A stretch of DNA of 64,000 bases from Bacteroides fragilis NCTC 9343. GTDB lineage: Bacteria; Bacteroidota; Bacteroidia; Bacteroidales; Bacteroidaceae. A program made the translations under genes and the position numbers. Below, in pieces: positions 62,438 through 64,000 of the stretch; within the stretch, counting starts at the first letter, position 1; each line of letters starts with the position of its first letter. Under the pieces are notes generated by a model that saw only the letters and a program-made list of their open reading frames with translations, was not told the origin of the DNA and did no database searches. The stretch covers positions 1,426,001 through 1,490,000 of the forward strand of contig NC_003228.3 in assembly GCF_000025985.1 (NCBI RefSeq), read 5' to 3'.

Positions 62438-63880
62438 ATGAGTGACAATAAGAACTTACTAACAGAGATAGCAAAGCGCTGGAAATTAGATGCTAAGTTG
62501 GAAGACACGGACAGGTACTTTTATTCGCAAAACGAAGTTGATGATATTTTGAGTGGAGAAAAGTGTTATGTTATAGGAAGAAAAGGTACAGGCAAGACTG
62601 CAATAAGTGAATATTTGCTTAAAAAAGCAAACTTTAAGTTTTCAGAGAAATTAAGTTTTAAAAATTTCCCTTTTAATGAGCTTTATTCCCTTTCTAATAC
62701 TAAATATACTGCCCCAAATCAATATATTTCTATTTGGAAATATCTGATATATTCATTTATTTGTCGTATGATGATTTGTAATGAAGGAATATCTTCTTCT
62801 TTACGTGCGGAATTAGCTAAGGCATACGGTACGGATCCAATAACTTCATTACCAAGAACTGTAAATACTTGGACAAAAAAAGACTTTTCACTCTCATTAG
62901 CAGGAGTGATTAATGCAAAGTTCACAAATGAAGCTCCAGAATTAGAAAAATTAAGTTGGATTGAAAGGGTAAATATCCTTGAGGATATAATAATGGGGCA
63001 TTTAGATAAAAGTTCATATTATATAATATTTGATGAGTTAGATGAAGATTACCGAGATGTAACAAATAAAGGCGAATTTGAATATTATTCAAACTTGATA
63101 ACAAGCTTATTTAAAGCAGTGCAAGATATAAAGTCCATATTTCGAAATACAGATTTTAATATTTATCCGGTAGTGTTTCTTCGAGATGATATTTATAGCT
63201 TAATAAAGGATTCTGATAAAAATAAATGGAGCGATTTTAAGGTCGATTTAAATTGGAATGAAATTAAGATAAAACAGATGTTAGCCTATAGAATTAGTCG
63301 TGCGCACAATTTAGACGGAGAAATACTTCCTTTTGACAAAGCATGGAATCTTTTATTTTTCAGAAAAGATGTTCCAAAGGGAAATCAAGGAAAAAAGATG
63401 GTTAATAGTTTTGAATTCATTTCAGGTAGTACTCATTTACGCCCTCGTGATTTTATAAGATATATTCAAGTTTGTGCTGAGGATACTTTGACTCAAGGAT
63501 ATAAGCAAATTCATCCTAAAACTATTAAGTTTGTGGACAAAGCTTTTTCTAATTATTTGAGAGATGAAATTGTTGATGAGATACATGCACTCTTGCCTGA
63601 TATTAATAATATACTACAAATAATATCTCAAATTAGAAAGCAAACTTTTACTGTTACCGAATTTAAAGAAGTATATAGGTCTTATTTAGATGCAGGAACA
63701 ATAAAAGAAAAAAATATTGAATACGTTTTGCAAACTTTATATGATTTTAGTGTACTTGGAAATCAGCCTAAACAAAAAAATAATCAAATCTTTAGATATC
63801 TTAATAGGGAAGCTCGAATAAATTTTAGAGAGCAATTAGTTGTACATCGAGGTCTGTTTAAATCTTTGCAAATTCTGTAG
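62438..63880 (+). CDS. P-loop ATPase, Sll1717-like, possible defence gene
   Basis: I use ATG 62438 (MSDNKNLLTEIAKRWKLDA), 480 residues, because the promoter lies in the longer frame's extension. Walker A is GRKGTGKTAIS near residue 50, and a Walker B-like YYIIFDELDEDY lies near 193. The C-terminal third is helical and winged-helix-like (SQIRKQTFTVTEFKEVYRS). It resembles the STAND/Sll1717-type ATPases. It has lower GC than its surroundings and its own promoter, as a late-acquired cargo gene would. A role in phage defence is an inference from family and location. Confidence 0.75.
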   Translation: MSDNKNLLTEIAKRWKLDAKLEDTDRYFYSQNEVDDILSGEKCYVIGRKGTGKTAISEYLLKKANFKFSEKLSFKNFPFNELYSLSNTKYTAPNQYISIWKYLIYSFICRMMICNEGISSSLRAELAKAYGTDPITSLPRTVNTWTKKDFSLSLAGVINAKFTNEAPELEKLSWIERVNILEDIIMGHLDKSSYYIIFDELDEDYRDVTNKGEFEYYSNLITSLFKAVQDIKSIFRNTDFNIYPVVFLRDDIYSLIKDSDKNKWSDFKVDLNWNEIKIKQMLAYRISRAHNLDGEILPFDKAWNLLFFRKDVPKGNQGKKMVNSFEFISGSTHLRPRDFIRYIQVCAEDTLTQGYKQIHPKTIKFVDKAFSNYLRDEIVDEIHALLPDINNILQIISQIRKQTFTVTEFKEVYRSYLDAGTIKEKNIEYVLQTLYDFSVLGNQPKQKNNQIFRYLNREARINFREQLVVHRGLFKSLQIL

Positions 63881-64000
63881 CTTTTCATTAAAGAATGACA
63901 ACCCGGCGGAAATTACCCGGCGGATTGTCTTTCATCACATTACGCTTTGCGGTATCATCCCAATTCTTTGCTCATACTAAAAGGGAATTACAGAGCATAA
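63881..64000. other. Window end, no supported gene
   Basis: The direct repeat CCCGGCGG occurs at 63902 and 63918, flanked by GACAA and TTGTC. No tRNA-Ser 3' end copy or other attachment site is visible. Confidence 0.4.

Larger units (their letters stand above)
56748..64000 (+). mobile_element. Integrative element at tRNA-Ser, right end outside the window
   Basis: Directly after the tRNA come a tyrosine integrase in the same orientation, an ORF6N protein, a RadC-like JAB protein, an ArdA-type antirestriction protein, DUF3873, several unrecognised small proteins, two traQ remnants and a P-loop ATPase. These are typical cargo of Bacteroides conjugative or mobilisable elements. No second copy of the tRNA 3' end is visible before 64000. 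Conjugation genes other than the traQ remnants are absent here, so the element may be decayed or may continue beyond the window. Confidence 0.8.

Noticed and set aside
1..64000. CRISPR array
   Set aside because: No regularly spaced repeats of 24-40 bases were seen; the repeats present are hairpins or short tandem units.

Overview
The window is chromosomal DNA of a Bacteroides, most probably Bacteroides fragilis. Three things point there. The class A beta-lactamase at 35124-36026 has the length and sequence I recall for CepA, the B. fragilis chromosomal cephalosporinase. Many promoters carry the Bacteroidetes TAnnTTTG -7 box. A segment at 16461-16691 is bounded by ARACGTWCGT sites, the core I recall for B. 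fragilis invertible promoters. SusC/SusD genes, ECF sigma/anti-sigma pairs, carboxynorspermidine dehydrogenase and DUF5606/DUF4252/DUF4890/DUF4738 proteins agree with this.

Layout. 1-14.1 kb is core genome: the 3' end of a probable coaE, a DUF5606 gene, a strongly structured untranslated transcript (about 745-988), clpB, a LysR/YeiH pair, an ECF sigma/anti-sigma/DUF4252 operon, and carboxynorspermidine dehydrogenase-bcp-recA. 14.2-19.6 kb holds a BtuF/BtuC-type uptake pair lacking its ATPase, then a phase-variable-looking promoter, a 37-residue membrane peptide, a Wza-like export protein and an UpxY/NusG-like antiterminator. 19.7-30.3 kb carries dnaK, a ClC protein, nfo, a TrpB2-type enzyme, the K+ uptake pair trkH/trkA and a catalase gene with a good OxyR-like box. 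30.6-46.1 kb is polysaccharide-utilisation-like: GH31, ECF sigma, GH43, cepA on the opposite strand, FecR, SusC, SusD and three secreted phosphoesterases (calcineurin-like, type I phosphodiesterase, EEP). These suggest scavenging of a phosphorylated substrate. 46.1-48.4 kb is ahpCF. 49.3-51.6 kb has four small secreted or lipoprotein genes. 51.6-56.5 kb is sdaA-corA-mutS2.

At 56663-56747 a tRNA-Ser(UGA) gene is followed by an integrative element that runs past the window end. It has a tyrosine integrase, an ORF6N protein, a RadC-like JAB protein, ArdA, DUF3873 and other small proteins, two head-to-head truncated traQ remnants, and a P-loop ATPase of possible defence function.

Connections. 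Oxidative-stress genes (katA, ahpCF, bcp, nfo) recur. clpB and dnaK share a T-rich block and a sigma54-like -24/-12 motif. The invertible promoter as assembled faces away from the export genes (OFF) and towards the BtuF-like gene, so inversion might toggle between the two. Many gene ends carry long near-perfect hairpins that act as terminators, often bidirectional ones.
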